This document shows, in pieces, positions 11,906 to 22,237 of a stretch of 64,000 nucleotides of DNA; within the stretch, counting starts at the first letter, position 1, and the number at the start of each line of letters is the position of its first letter. Below the pieces are notes generated by a model. It saw only the letters and a list, made by a program, of their open reading frames with translations. It ran no database searches and had not been told where the DNA came from. The stretch lies in the NCBI GenBank assembly GCA_011947345.1, contig JAAVTG010000554.1, forward strand, positions 930,001 through 994,000, in the 5' to 3' direction. The stretch comes from Phytophthora quininea (taxonomy: Eukaryota; Oomycota; Peronosporomycetes; Peronosporales; Peronosporaceae). The translations under genes were made by a program, and so were the position numbers.

Positions 11906-12484
11906 AGGCTGGACGTCATACTCCCCACGCCCTCGGAAATCTGCCTCTGCTCGCTCACACACCAACCTACACCACAAGCCCACGCACACGCTGCATACCA
12001 CCATCTGTCTGCACCGCCCTGCACTGCCCACAGCGGACGGCAGATCCATTCTTCGCCGTGAGACGTCACTCTTTCCACTGCCCATCTCGTCGGCGCGGTC
12101 GTGGGCCACCGCTGCGCGTTTAACGCGGCTCGTCGGCACGAGCACATGACGCAATGCACACAAGGTGAGACCAGCCACGACACCCAATCTCACGCAGCTG
12201 TGGGACGTTATGCCGAGAGACCTCGCACAGATCGCCTCGAAGTCTCCGCGGAGAGTCTCTGTGCCTGGAGATAGAGCGCGCGCCAGAGCAGCACCGAGCA
12301 CCGGGTAGCCGGGCGTGGGGCTTGATGTGGGGCTTGATGTCGCGGAGCTGCTGTTCAATGGATAGCGTGCATGCGTGGGTACGTCCGCGCGTGCGTGTGC
12401 GTGTGTGTGTGTGTGTGCGTGTGTGCATGTGTGCACGTGTGCATGTGTGTGTTTCTTGAGCGAAGGGGAAGAAAGAGCAAAAGT

Positions 12485-12557
12485 TTCCCACACCGGGACT
12501 CGAACCCGGGTCTGCTGGGTGAGAGCCAGCTATCCTAACCGCCTAGACTATATGGGA
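12485..12557 (-). tRNA. tRNA-Glu (CUC), array copy 5
   Basis: Identical tRNA. The 3' flank has TTTT (12479-12482). Confidence 0.95.
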
Positions 12558-13125
12558 AGGCTGGACGTCATACTCCCCACGCCCTCGGAAATCTGCCTCT
12601 GCTCGCTCACACACCAACCTACACCACAAGCCCACGCACACGCTGCATACCACCATCTGTCTGCACCGCCCTGCACTGCCCACAGCGGACGGCAGATCCA
12701 TTCTTCGCCGTGAGACGTCACTCTTTCCACTGCCCATCTCGTCGGCGCGGTCGTGGGCCACCGCTGCGCGTTTAACGCGGCTCGTCGGCACGAGCACATG
12801 ACGCAATGCACACAAGGTGAGACCAGCCACGACACCCAATCTCACGCAGCTGTGGGACGTTATGCCGAGAGACCTCGCACAGATCGCCTCGAAGTCTCCG
12901 CGGAGAGTCTCTGTGCCTGGAGATAGAGCGCGCGCCAGAGCAGCACCGAGCACCGGGTAGCCGGGCGTGGGGCTTGATGTGGGGCTTGATGTCGCGGAGC
13001 TGCTGTTCAATGGATAGCGTGCATGCGTGGGTACGTCCGCGCGTGCGTGTGCGTGTGTGCGTGTGTGTGTGTGCGTGTGCATGTGTGCATGTGTGCTTGA
13101 GCGAAGGGGAAGAAAGAGCAAAAGT

Positions 13126-13198
13126 TTCCCACACCGGGACTCGAACCCGGGTCTGCTGGGTGAGAGCCAGCTATCCTAACCGCCTAGACTATATGGGA
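13126..13198 (-). tRNA. tRNA-Glu (CUC), array copy 6
   Basis: Identical tRNA with TTTT in the 3' flank. The joining block beyond it lacks the TTT before CTTGAGCG, the only copy with that loss. Confidence 0.95.
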
Positions 13199-13781
13199 AG
13201 GCTGGACGTCATACTCCCCACGCCCTCGGAAATCTGCCTCTGCTCGCTCACACACCAACCTACACCACAAGCCCACGCACACGCTGCATACCACCATCTG
13301 TCTGCACCGCCCTGCACTGCCCACAGCGGACGGCAGATCCATTCTTCGCCGTGAGACGTCACTCTTTCCACTGCCCATCTCGTCGGCGCGGTCGTGGGCC
13401 ACCGCTGCGCGTTTAACGCGGCTCGTCGGCACGAGCACATGACGCAATGCACACAAGGTGAGACCAGCCACGACACCCAATCTCACGCAGCTGTGGGACG
13501 TTATGCCGAGAGACCTCGCACAGATCGCCTCGAAGTCTCCGCGGAGAGTCTCTGTGCCTGGAGATAGAGCGCGCGCCAGAGCAGCACCGAGCACCGGGTA
13601 GCCGGGCGTGGGGCTTGATGTGGGGCTTGATGTCGCGGAGCTGCTGTTCAATGGATAGCGTGCATGCGTGGGTACGTCCGCGCGTGCGTGTGCGTGTGCG
13701 TGTGTGCGTGTGTGCGTGTGTGCATGTGTGCACGTGTGCATGTGTGTGTTTCTTGAGCGAAGGGGAAGAAAGAGCAAAAGT

Positions 13782-13854
13782 TTCCCACACCGGGACTCGA
13801 ACCCGGGTCTGCTGGGTGAGAGCCAGCTATCCTAACCGCCTAGACTATATGGGA
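13782..13854 (-). tRNA. tRNA-Glu (CUC), array copy 7
   Basis: Identical tRNA with TTTT in the 3' flank. Confidence 0.95.
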
Positions 13855-14436
13855 AGGCTGGACGTCATACTCCCCACGCCCTCGGAAATCTGCCTCTGCT
13901 CGCTCACACACCAACCTACACCACAAGCCCACGCACACGCTGCATACCACCATCTGTCTGCACCGCCCTGCACTGCCCACAGCGGACGGCAGATCCATTC
14001 TTCGCCGTGAGACGTCACTCTTTCCACTGCCCATCTCGTCGGCGCGGTCGTGGGCCACCGCTGCGCGTTTAACGCGGCTCGTCGGCACGAGCACATGACG
14101 CAATGCACACAAGGTGAGACCAGCCACGACACCCAATCTCACGCAGCTGTGGGACGTTATGCCGAGAGACCTCGCACAGATCGCCTCGAAGTCTCCGCGG
14201 AGAGTCTCTGTGCCTGGAGATAGAGCGCGCGCCAGAGCAGCACCGAGCACCGGGTAGCCGGGCGTGGGGCTTGATGTGGGGCTTGATGTCGCGGAGCTGC
14301 TGTTCAATGGATAGCGTGCATGCGTGGGTACGTCCGCGCGTGCGTGTGCGTGTGCGTGTGTGCGTGTGTGCGTGTGTGCATGTGTGCACGTGTGCATGTG
14401 TGTGTTTCTTGAGCGAAGGGGAAGAAAGAGCAAAGT

Positions 14437-14509
14437 TTCCCACACCGGGACTCGAACCCGGGTCTGCTGGGTGAGAGCCAGCTATCCTAACCGCCTAGAC
14501 TATATGGGA
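14437..14509 (-). tRNA. tRNA-Glu (CUC), array copy 8
   Basis: Identical tRNA. The 3' flank has only TTT. Confidence 0.95.
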
Positions 14510-15094
14510 AGGCTGGACGTCATACTCCCCACGCCCTCGGAAATCTGCCTCTGCTCGCTCACACACCAACCTACACCACAAGCCCACGCACACGCTGCAT
14601 ACCACCATCTGTCTGCACCGCCCTGCACTGCCCACAGCGGACGGCAGATCCATTCTTCGCCGTGAGACGTCACTCTTTCCACTGCCCATCTCGTCGGCGC
14701 GGTCGTGGGCCACCGCTGCGCGTTTAACGCGGCTCGTCGGCACGAGCACATGACGCAATGCACACAAGGTGAGACCAGCCACGACACCCAATCTCACGCA
14801 GCTGTGGGACGTTATGCCGAGAGACCTCGCACAGATCGCCTCGAAGTCTCCGCGGAGAGTCTCTGTGCCTGGAGATAGAGCGCGCGCCAGAGCAGCACCG
14901 AGCACCGGGTAGCCGGGCGTGGGGCTTGATGTGGGGCTTGATGTCGCGGAGCTGCTGTTCAATGGATAGCGTGCATGCGTGGGTACGTCCGCGCGTGCGT
15001 GTGCGTGTGTGCGTGTGTGCGTGTGTGCGTGTGTGCATGTGTGCACGTGTGCATGTGTGTGTTTCTTGAGCGAAGGGGAAGAAAGAGCAAAAGT

Positions 15095-15167
15095 TTCCCA
15101 CACCGGGACTCGAACCCGGGTCTGCTGGGTGAGAGCCAGCTATCCTAACCGCCTAGACTATATGGGA
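15095..15167 (-). tRNA. tRNA-Glu (CUC), array copy 9
   Basis: Identical tRNA with TTTT in the 3' flank. Confidence 0.95.
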
Positions 15168-15749
15168 AGGCTGGACGTCATACTCCCCACGCCCTCGGAA
15201 ATCTGCCTCTGCTCGCTCACACACCAACCTACACCACAAGCCCACGCACACGCTGCATACCACCATCTGTCTGCACCGCCCTGCACTGCCCACAGCGGAC
15301 GGCAGATCCATTCTTCGCCGTGAGACGTCACTCTTTCCACTGCCCATCTCGTCGGCGCGGTCGTGGGCCACCGCTGCGCGTTTAACGCGGCTCGTCGGCA
15401 CGAGCACATGACGCAATGCACACAAGGTGAGACCAGCCACGACACCCAATCTCACGCAGCTGTGGGACGTTATGCCGAGAGACCTCGCACAGATCGCCTC
15501 GAAGTCTCCGCGGAGAGTCTCTGTGCCTGGAGATAGAGCGCGCGCCAGAGCAGCACCGAGCACCGGGTAGCCGGGCGTGGGGCTTGATGTGGGGCTTGAT
15601 GTCGCGGAGCTGCTGTTCAATGGATAGCGTGCATGCGTGGGTACGTCCGCGCGTGCGTGCGTGTGTGCGTGTGTGCGTGTGTGCGTGTGTGCATGTGTGC
15701 ACGTGTGCATGTGTGTGTTTCTTGAGCGAAGGGGAAGAAAGAGCAAAGT

Positions 15750-15822
15750 TTCCCACACCGGGACTCGAACCCGGGTCTGCTGGGTGAGAGCCAGCTATCC
15801 TAACCGCCTAGACTATATGGGA
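15750..15822 (-). tRNA. tRNA-Glu (CUC), array copy 10
   Basis: Identical tRNA. The 3' flank has only TTT. The spacer on its high-coordinate side carries the 2-bp deletion at about 16,197. Confidence 0.95.
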
Positions 15823-16413
15823 AGGCTGGACGTCATACTCCCCACGCCCTCGGAAATCTGCCTCTGCTCGCTCACACACCAACCTACACCACAAGCCCAC
15901 GCACACGCTGCATACCACCATCTGTCTGCACCGCCCTGCACTGCCCACAGCGGACGGCAGATCCATTCTTCGCCGTGAGACGTCACTCTTTCCACTGCCC
16001 ATCTCGTCGGCGCGGTCGTGGGCCACCGCTGCGCGTTTAACGCGGCTCGTCGGCACGAGCACATGACGCAATGCACACAAGGTGAGACCAGCCACGACAC
16101 CCAATCTCACGCAGCTGTGGGACGTTATGCCGAGAGACCTCGCACAGATCGCCTCGAAGTCTCCGCGGAGAGTCTCTGTGCCTGGAGATAGAGCGCGCCC
16201 AGAGCAGCACCGAGCACCGGGTAGCCGGGCGTGGGGCTTGATGTGGGGCTTGATGTCGCGGAGCTGCTGTTCAATGGATAGCGTGCATGCGTGGGTACGT
16301 CCGCGCGTGCGTGTGCGTGTGTGCGTGTGTGCGTGTGTGCGTGTGTGCGTGTGTGCATGTGTGCACGTGTGCATGTGTGTGTTCTTGAGCGAAGGGGAAG
16401 AAAGAGCAAAAGT

Positions 16414-16486
16414 TTCCCACACCGGGACTCGAACCCGGGTCTGCTGGGTGAGAGCCAGCTATCCTAACCGCCTAGACTATATGGGA
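16414..16486 (-). tRNA. tRNA-Glu (CUC), array copy 11
   Basis: Identical tRNA with TTTT in the 3' flank and the longest GT tract on that side. Its upstream spacer ends early at 16815, where unrelated sequence begins. Confidence 0.95.
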
Positions 16487-16815
16487 AGGCTGGACGTCAT
16501 ACTCCCCACGCCCTCGGAAATCTGCCTCTGCTCGCTCACACACCAACCTACACCACAAGCCCACGCACACGCTGCATACCACCATCTGTCTGCACCGCCC
16601 TGCACTGCCCACAGCGGACGGCAGATCCATTCTTCGCCGTGAGACGTCACTCTTTCCACTGCCCATCTCGTCGGCGCGGTCGTGGGCCACCGCTGCGCGT
16701 TTAACGCGGCTCGTCGGCACGAGCACATGACGCAATGCACACAAGGTGAGACCAGCCACGACACCCAATCTCACGCAGCTGTGGGACGTTATGCCGAGAG
16801 ACCTCGCACAGATCG

Positions 16816-17290
16816 TTTGGAGGCGGTTGGCCGTTTTGTGAAGGCGTCCATCACTTTCTGAGTGCACGTGTGATGTGGTCTTCAAGGGATTTATGCTGCT
16901 GTGGTCGAAGCATGTGGTCCTTAAAATGATCTGCTTCCTCGCTCGTCCTTCCACTCTCTTTATCCTGCTGTTCGTTTTCCTCCTTGTCTGATGACCAGCG
17001 CTGTAGGGGTTGCAGGGACATTGCAGGGACATCGCGACGACAAGACCTGAGCTTTGCGACTTCGGAGCGAGAAGGCTCGTGCACGATGCATACTGTTCGT
17101 AACGTTACTTTCCACTTTGTTTTATGTGGTGGAGCGAACTTTGGCGCATACAATGAACGGCTGCAGCATTCACGATGCGAACTGCTCTTATCTATTCTAA
17201 TGACTTCTACCTGGGCATATACAAGGCAAGCTGACAATTTAAAGGTTTAATGGAAAACATCTGATAAATGATGTTTTACAACTTTTATAT
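16816..17290. other. Junction sequence after the tRNA array
   Basis: About 475 bp of unassigned DNA between the truncated last array unit and the piggyBac remnant. It contains a short direct repeat of TTGCAGGGACA near 17,010-17,030. Open frames on both strands show no family I recognise. Confidence 0.4.
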
Positions 17291-17334
17291 TGTAGAATTT
17301 GCAACAGAATTTGCGTAGAAACAATAACCTACGC

Positions 17335-18853
17335 AATCAGAGCAGAGCTGATAGCGCAGAAGATAGTGAGGAATGTGATGCTGGCTTAGAAGGGGAGGAT
17401 GTATCCCCCACATGAAACGCTGACCCGGAAGTCCCTGTTGGCGGTCCCGATATCCGGGTTGACCACGGCGATCTCGGGATAAAGTCTAGTAGATCGTCGA
17501 CCAACTCCACAAAGTTGACACGATGCAATTTTACCCTTTTGCAGCTGCCCTCCACTTCAATGACAACGTTGATGACCAGCGGAAGCAAGACAAGGCGTGG
17601 AAACGTCGCCCCGCTTTGCAGTTTGTGGAGAAGACATACCGGAATGGGTATCGCATGGACCCCACAGTATCGTTCGACGAAAGAATGGCTGCAAGTAGAC
17701 ATTACTAGAACCCCATACGCGTATTCATCAAGGACAAGCCCACAAAGTGGGAAGCAAGTTCTAAATGGTGTGCTGCGCGGATACAGCATACTGTTCTTTG
17801 CGAGTTGTCTATGCTGTCGGATACAGCTTTCCTTATGACGTTTCATGCAGCACAACAGTTAGCGATTCTAACACTGCGTCTTGTGCTGTATTGTATAGCA
17901 TTGAACTATACCGCGGAAAGGAGCACACGGCAGACTCAGTTTCCAAGGCTGTGATCCACAACTTGACAAAGGCACTTCAAGGGCAGCCTGGAAAGCGCCT
18001 CATAGTGACAGATAACTTTTACATTTACGTGAAGGTGTCCGAACGCCTGCTGAAGATGGGATACTACAACGTTGGTATTACACGTGTCGACAGGAAGGGA
18101 TGGCACAAGTCAATCCAATTGAAAACGAAGAGCGTCAAGCGTGGGACGTACCGAATCGCTTAAAATCGACACATGCCAGAACTAATTGCCGCACTTTGGA
18201 AGGACTTCAGCGTCATGAACTTCCTTGCCACCGGTGTCAGTACCAAATGAATCCAAGTCCAGCGTCGGCGAAAGACTGATGTTGTCGTGGAGGTGGTGCC
18301 GTGCCCAGAGTTTGCGCGCACATACAATGAAGGGGTGGGAGGGGTTACCAGCTGCGACTGCACCGATATTCGCTGCAAATGGGAATATCGTTCACAAGCT
18401 AGTGGTGAAGTAGCAGAACAGAAAGGTACCTACCTATGCAAACTACATGGAGCGACTCCACCACGAGCTACTTGGACAGCAGAGGAAGGACTTTGAAGGG
18501 GTTTACAGGGACAGAGCTTGCTGATGCGGTCTGTTGGTAATGTTCCGCACGTACTCACCGAGGAGGAGGCCACATATGACGACTCCAAGACCCGCCAGTA
18601 CCTTAGCAAAGTTTGCTCAGCGTTATTCGACAAACAGCGCCGGAGTTCCGAGTCGCAGTTCTATTGCTAGCACTGCTCGGCAGATTTCAACGGCAGAGTG
18701 CAGCTCTGCAACACCATCCGCCGACCTGAAGAGGTGAACACCCTCACGTGCTGGCAGATCTGGCACAACACCTTGAAGAATGGCACAGCGATCCCGCCCT
18801 CGAAACGGCGTAAGATTAGATTCCACCCCATGCATAAGAACAAGGAGCAATAA
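17335..18853 (+). pseudogene. piggyBac-like (DDE_Tnp_1_7) transposase remnant
   Basis: Broken plus-strand frames matching the transposase of copy B. They include an acidic head (SRADSAEDSEECDAGLEGED), then KAWKRRPALQFVEKTYRNGY with the first catalytic Asp in VSFDE. A shorter version of the B-copy intron lies near 17,800-17,900. The second Asp is in RLIVTDNFYIY, followed by GTYRIA, PCPEFARTYNEG in place of the YHDQ region, and a Cys-containing C-terminus ending LTCWQIWHNTLKNGTAIPP. There are several stops and frameshifts, and the third Asp motif is destroyed, so it is inactive. Confidence 0.78.
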
Positions 18854-18907
18854 GCAAATACATACCGTCGTTCACTTTCAGCTTTCGTTGGTACGTTTTG
18901 CGCGGAG

Positions 18908-18948
18908 AAACTTTTGCCCATTTTCTATTTACCAATGGGCAAAAGTTT
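18908..18948. repeat. Hairpin downstream of the piggyBac A transposase
   Basis: Perfect 15-bp inverted repeat (AAACTTTTGCCCATT and its complement) around an 11-nt loop, about 55 bp after the transposase stop. The equivalent position in copy B carries a longer hairpin of different sequence. Confidence 0.75.
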
Positions 18949-19222
18949 TTTCAGATTGCCAGCGCCACACACCACTCGTTTTGGCGCGAAAACCCATCAC
19001 TCCAACCAACACTCTCGGAATCACTTCAGAAAGGGTAAAAGAATCGAGAGGCAATTAGCACAGCCTTACACATCCTCTAGGCCAATCAGCAACCTCGAAT
19101 CGCCCGCGTCAGAAGGTATCTGCTGGAAACAGGCTACAAATCGGCTGTCGAGCGACTATACTGAAATCAAGTTCCTCCTTATGCTGTATTATACAGGATA
19201 AATAACGGACTAGAAGGGTTAA

Positions 19223-19723
19223 ACTGTTGCGTAAAATCAAGGTTTTGCTGCTTATGGTCGCGCGAAATGCGCAACCAATACAAGCTGGACTCGTTGTACG
19301 AACGATTTCCAATATAACATGCAGCGGGCGCATGTGTAAAACATCTCTCGGAACCCAAGCAGTATGCACGTGATATATCTCAACAGCAGTTGGTCAACGC
19401 TACACTCTTATCTAACCGCAACAGCCATCGTCGTCTTCTTCCCAACAGTGTTGAACACGGACCTTAGCTGCTACGGTAGCGACAGTGATGAATCTGGTAC
19501 CCACGCACTGGCGGCATCTTCGAGGTGGGTGGACGCCAATTTTGAAGCCACAGTCTCCTTTGGTAGATACAATTGCAGCGGGAATGGTGATCTGGAACGG
19601 CAACACTTTTGTTGACAGTTTACAACGGGAACGAAACTCTAGTGCCTACAGTAATTAGTCTACATGAGACATTTTCTGAATGACTTGTTTAGTGTTACAA
19701 TGAAGGAGTATTATTTAGATTAT
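19223..19723. other. Unassigned DNA between two transposon remnants
   Basis: About 500 bp, AT-rich, with no open frame or repeat that I can assign. Confidence 0.4.
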
Positions 19724-21710
19724 TTATTGGCAAAACTTTAATTTTGATTTTAGAAATAGTTTTGGTGAGCTTGTTAGAATCTGTCGGTGGTGGCCTGACA
19801 GGTCCCAATTCAAAATGCGCTTGATGTTTTTGTGTAATATTCTGCAACGAGGATACAAGTATTCTACAGACCAAGTCCCGTCGATCCCAAGCGTCGTACC
19901 ATACCGAATCATGGCTTTGTGAGCGTAAGACTTTTCGCTTTTGTCACGCTGTATGTTGATGTCCCGCGCAGATTCATAAGCAAGCTGGAGAAAGAACGTT
20001 TTGTTGGGGTTTTGAAGATTTCCAGTCCAGGAACCATTTTTCCTAAAACTTTTTTGCCAGCATTTGTTTTTGGTCACCTCCAATTTCTTGCTTTCCCTCT
20101 CGATTTTCACCGTCCTTGATTTTTGCGATGATAAAGAAATCCACAGGTTGGCATAGATCTGTTGCATTTGGTGGGGAGAACTTTAGGTCTGGGTAGAGCA
20201 CGGCAAGCTCCTCGGCCCTTCATCTGCGTTGAGATGGCCAGAGCAATTGTCAATATAAACCACCCGCTTACATCCTCGTGGATCGGCTCTTATTGCTTTC
20301 TCTCCTGCAGATACTCCCGAACAGTCTCTGTGCCATCCATGGCTCTCCTCAAGGACCGCTCCGGTTTTGGTGTCCGACATAACAAATTTCTGATACAAGC
20401 CTAATCCATGTCTTTGCAAGAGATATGTTCACTGCTACTAAAACCCGAGTTGTGGGGTCATTTCCAAAGGCAATAGTCTATCGATTCACCTACAGCTACC
20501 GCATCGTTAAAGTACCAATCAGTTGGTGCACATTCGTAGGTTCTGTTGATCAAGACCTGAAAGTTCAGCTTGTACGGAGCCCTTCGACACTCTCTTGAAA
20601 AACGGAGCAATACTTTGAGAATTGCCTCAGCGGCTACGATTTCCTTGGCTGTTTTTGCCAGGTCCAACTCAATTGTATAGGATTTGTTATATATGACACT
20701 GATACCAAAACCGAAGCTGTTCTTGAGGAGAGCCCCATCCATTCTTTCCTACCAGAACGATACCACACGCCGGACATATTGTCAGGAGTACCTCGAATCG
20801 GATTCGGCCCCTCAGCATTCACGAAAATCATCATTGGGGAAAAGATGCCCGCACTTGCACTGCCAGAAAATCAAACCAACATAGTAGACTACGAAATGCA
20901 TTGAATTAAACGGGTATCAATCCAATTTGCTTTAGATAATCGCTGTCGTGAATGCTGTCATCCAACCCACTGGTGGAGCTGTCAGCTTCGTCGAAGTACT
21001 ACCACTGTCTTCGCTTGAAGCCACTTCTTCATTTGCTGCTGCAATACCTCTATACGATGTCGATATCAGCAATTGAATAACTTTCAGAGGAAACTGTGAC
21101 TTTCGACCATCGACCACTATTCCAGCTTTTGTGAATCCGCTGAAGATATCCGGCCATCCGAGTGGTTTCAACGTGAATATAAGGTCGGAACCGTAGTTTG
21201 GTTAATATCATTTCTGAGGCTCTTTCTTGATCCTGTGTTTTTGCGGCAATCTTAAGGAAATGTGGTCACCAGCTGTATCTTTCTCCTGTTTTAGCGATAA
21301 GGACAACAAACCACGACGGCAGTGAAGAAACAGCTTGGTGTGGTCATGGAGGTGTACTTTACAGTTAATTTGTTACCCCCGGAATCTGGTTTCGTCAGCT
21401 AACTGAGGAACGAGCCCGTGGTTTTCCATGGTATTGGCCACTTCGGCCTCTTGAATGTCGTGTAGAGCTGGTGTAAGGAAGGGATGATGAGAGTGATTCT
21501 TTTTCGTACGTACCTGAATGTCTAAGGTATATTTTTGACGTCGGCGAGACTCGAACCTGCGCCATGTGAAGAAACAGCTTGAAGGCGTCTTCAGCAAGAT
21601 AATTAATTGAGCAGCACTTGAAACAGATATTTTTAGCGGGTGGTGCTGAAGTCGAACATAACTGACTGGTGGTGACGAAGACTGCGCAACTGGTGAAGGG
21701 TTTGCTCAAG
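19724..21710 (-). pseudogene. Degenerate DDE-type transposase remnant
   Basis: A chain of minus-strand fragments in shifting frames. Near 21,540-21,700: FKCCSINYLAEDAFKLFLH. Near 20,450-20,740: FQVLINRTYECAPTDWYFND. Near 20,200-20,400: KFVMSDTKTGAVLEE with VVYIDNCSGH, which looks like a catalytic-Asp strand of a DDE transposase. Near 19,830-20,040: NPNKTFFLQLAYESARDI and AMIRYGTTLGIDGTW. Order and spacing fit one decayed protein of about 600 residues. I cannot name the superfamily with confidence. No TIRs were found. Confidence 0.5.
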
Positions 21711-21789
21711 ACGCCCTATTTGGTACCTTTATGTACCATTTCATGTAGTTTGTGTGTGGCAGTATCACTCAGCTTTCCAACGCAACAGC

Positions 21790-22170
21790 ATGCTGACAGC
21801 TCGGAAGCGCGCTGCCGCCGCCAAGGGCGGTAACGGCGCTGTCGTGGGCTTCGCGCTCATCGTCGCAGCTGGCTTTTTCTCCATCCCGTTCGTGGCGCAC
21901 TTCAGCAAGGTCCGTGCCCGGCCGCCGCTTCGTTGTATGTCCTTATCGCTAAACTAACCTATCCCAATTGGCGCTTCCGAACAGAGAGGCAACTTCACGG
22001 CGCAGGAGAGTCCGCTGAACGCGTCACAGATCCGCCGCGGAGCGTACGCCAACAGTGGCTCCAGAGACGCTGGCGCCGACCCGGATTGGGACATCAAGAC
22101 CGGCACCTACCACGGCCGCCGCAGCCCCAAGGTGAAAATCGACAAGAGGCTCTCGCATGACGAAGAATAG
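21790..22170 (+). CDS. Small single-pass membrane protein, two exons
   Basis: Exon 1 (21790-21909) and exon 2 (21985-22170) join in phase 0 over a 75-bp GT-AG intron to give 101 aa. Residues 1-15 are short and basic. Residues 17-37 form one membrane helix (AVVGFALIVAAGFFSIPFVA). The hydrophilic tail contains GNFTAQESPLNASQIRRGAY and DPDWDIKTGTYHGRR. Codon use is GC-rich like neighbouring host genes. The small N-anchored topology is compatible with a mitochondrial inner-membrane or ER accessory subunit, but I do not recognise the family. It is convergent with the NAT10 gene, 67 bp away. Confidence 0.7.
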
Positions 22171-22237
22171 AGCATGTGCAGTGATGGATCTATATATTCA
22201 GGGGCTTTAGAGCTACAGCGGCACAGGATGAATCGAT

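Larger units (their letters stand above)
9790..16815. repeat. Tandem array of eleven tRNA-Glu units
   Basis: Direct tandem repeat with a period of 637-664 bp. Each unit holds a tRNA-Glu(CUC) gene on the minus strand, an approximately 435-bp GC-rich spacer that is almost identical between units, and a GT-rich tract of about 55-75 bp. A conserved TTCTTGAGCGAAGGGGAAG block joins that tract to the tRNA 3' flank. The array begins inside the spacer/GT part of a unit (about 9790) and stops abruptly within the spacer after the eleventh tRNA (ACAGATCG at 16815). Length differences come mainly from the GT tract. Rare other changes include loss of TTTCT-like bases before tRNA 6 and a 2-bp deletion at about 16,197. 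Near-identity implies recent amplification or ongoing homogenisation. Confidence 0.95.
17300..19222 (+). mobile_element. Decayed piggyBac-like element (copy A)
   Basis: A diverged relative of the better-preserved copy at 35002-38697. The right end is recognisable: a CTGTATTATACAG palindrome near 19,186-19,198, then AGAAGGGTTAA ending in TTAA at 19219-19222. This matches the right end of copy B. No matching left TTAACCC end was found, so the left end is truncated or unrecognisable. The left boundary given here is an estimate. Confidence 0.7.

Noticed and set aside
9790..16815. CRISPR-like array
   Set aside because: Repeats are contiguous 640-bp units with no short repeat/unique spacer pattern, in a eukaryotic context.
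9790..16815. rDNA or 5S array
   Set aside because: No rRNA sequence is present. The only RNA gene that I can fold in the unit is tRNA-Glu.
9804..17032. Repeated 95-204 aa open frames on both strands of every array unit
   Set aside because: They are copied with the unit, run through the GT tract as Thr/His or Cys/Val repeats, and the minus-strand ones end inside the tRNA gene. Their conservation only reflects tandem duplication.
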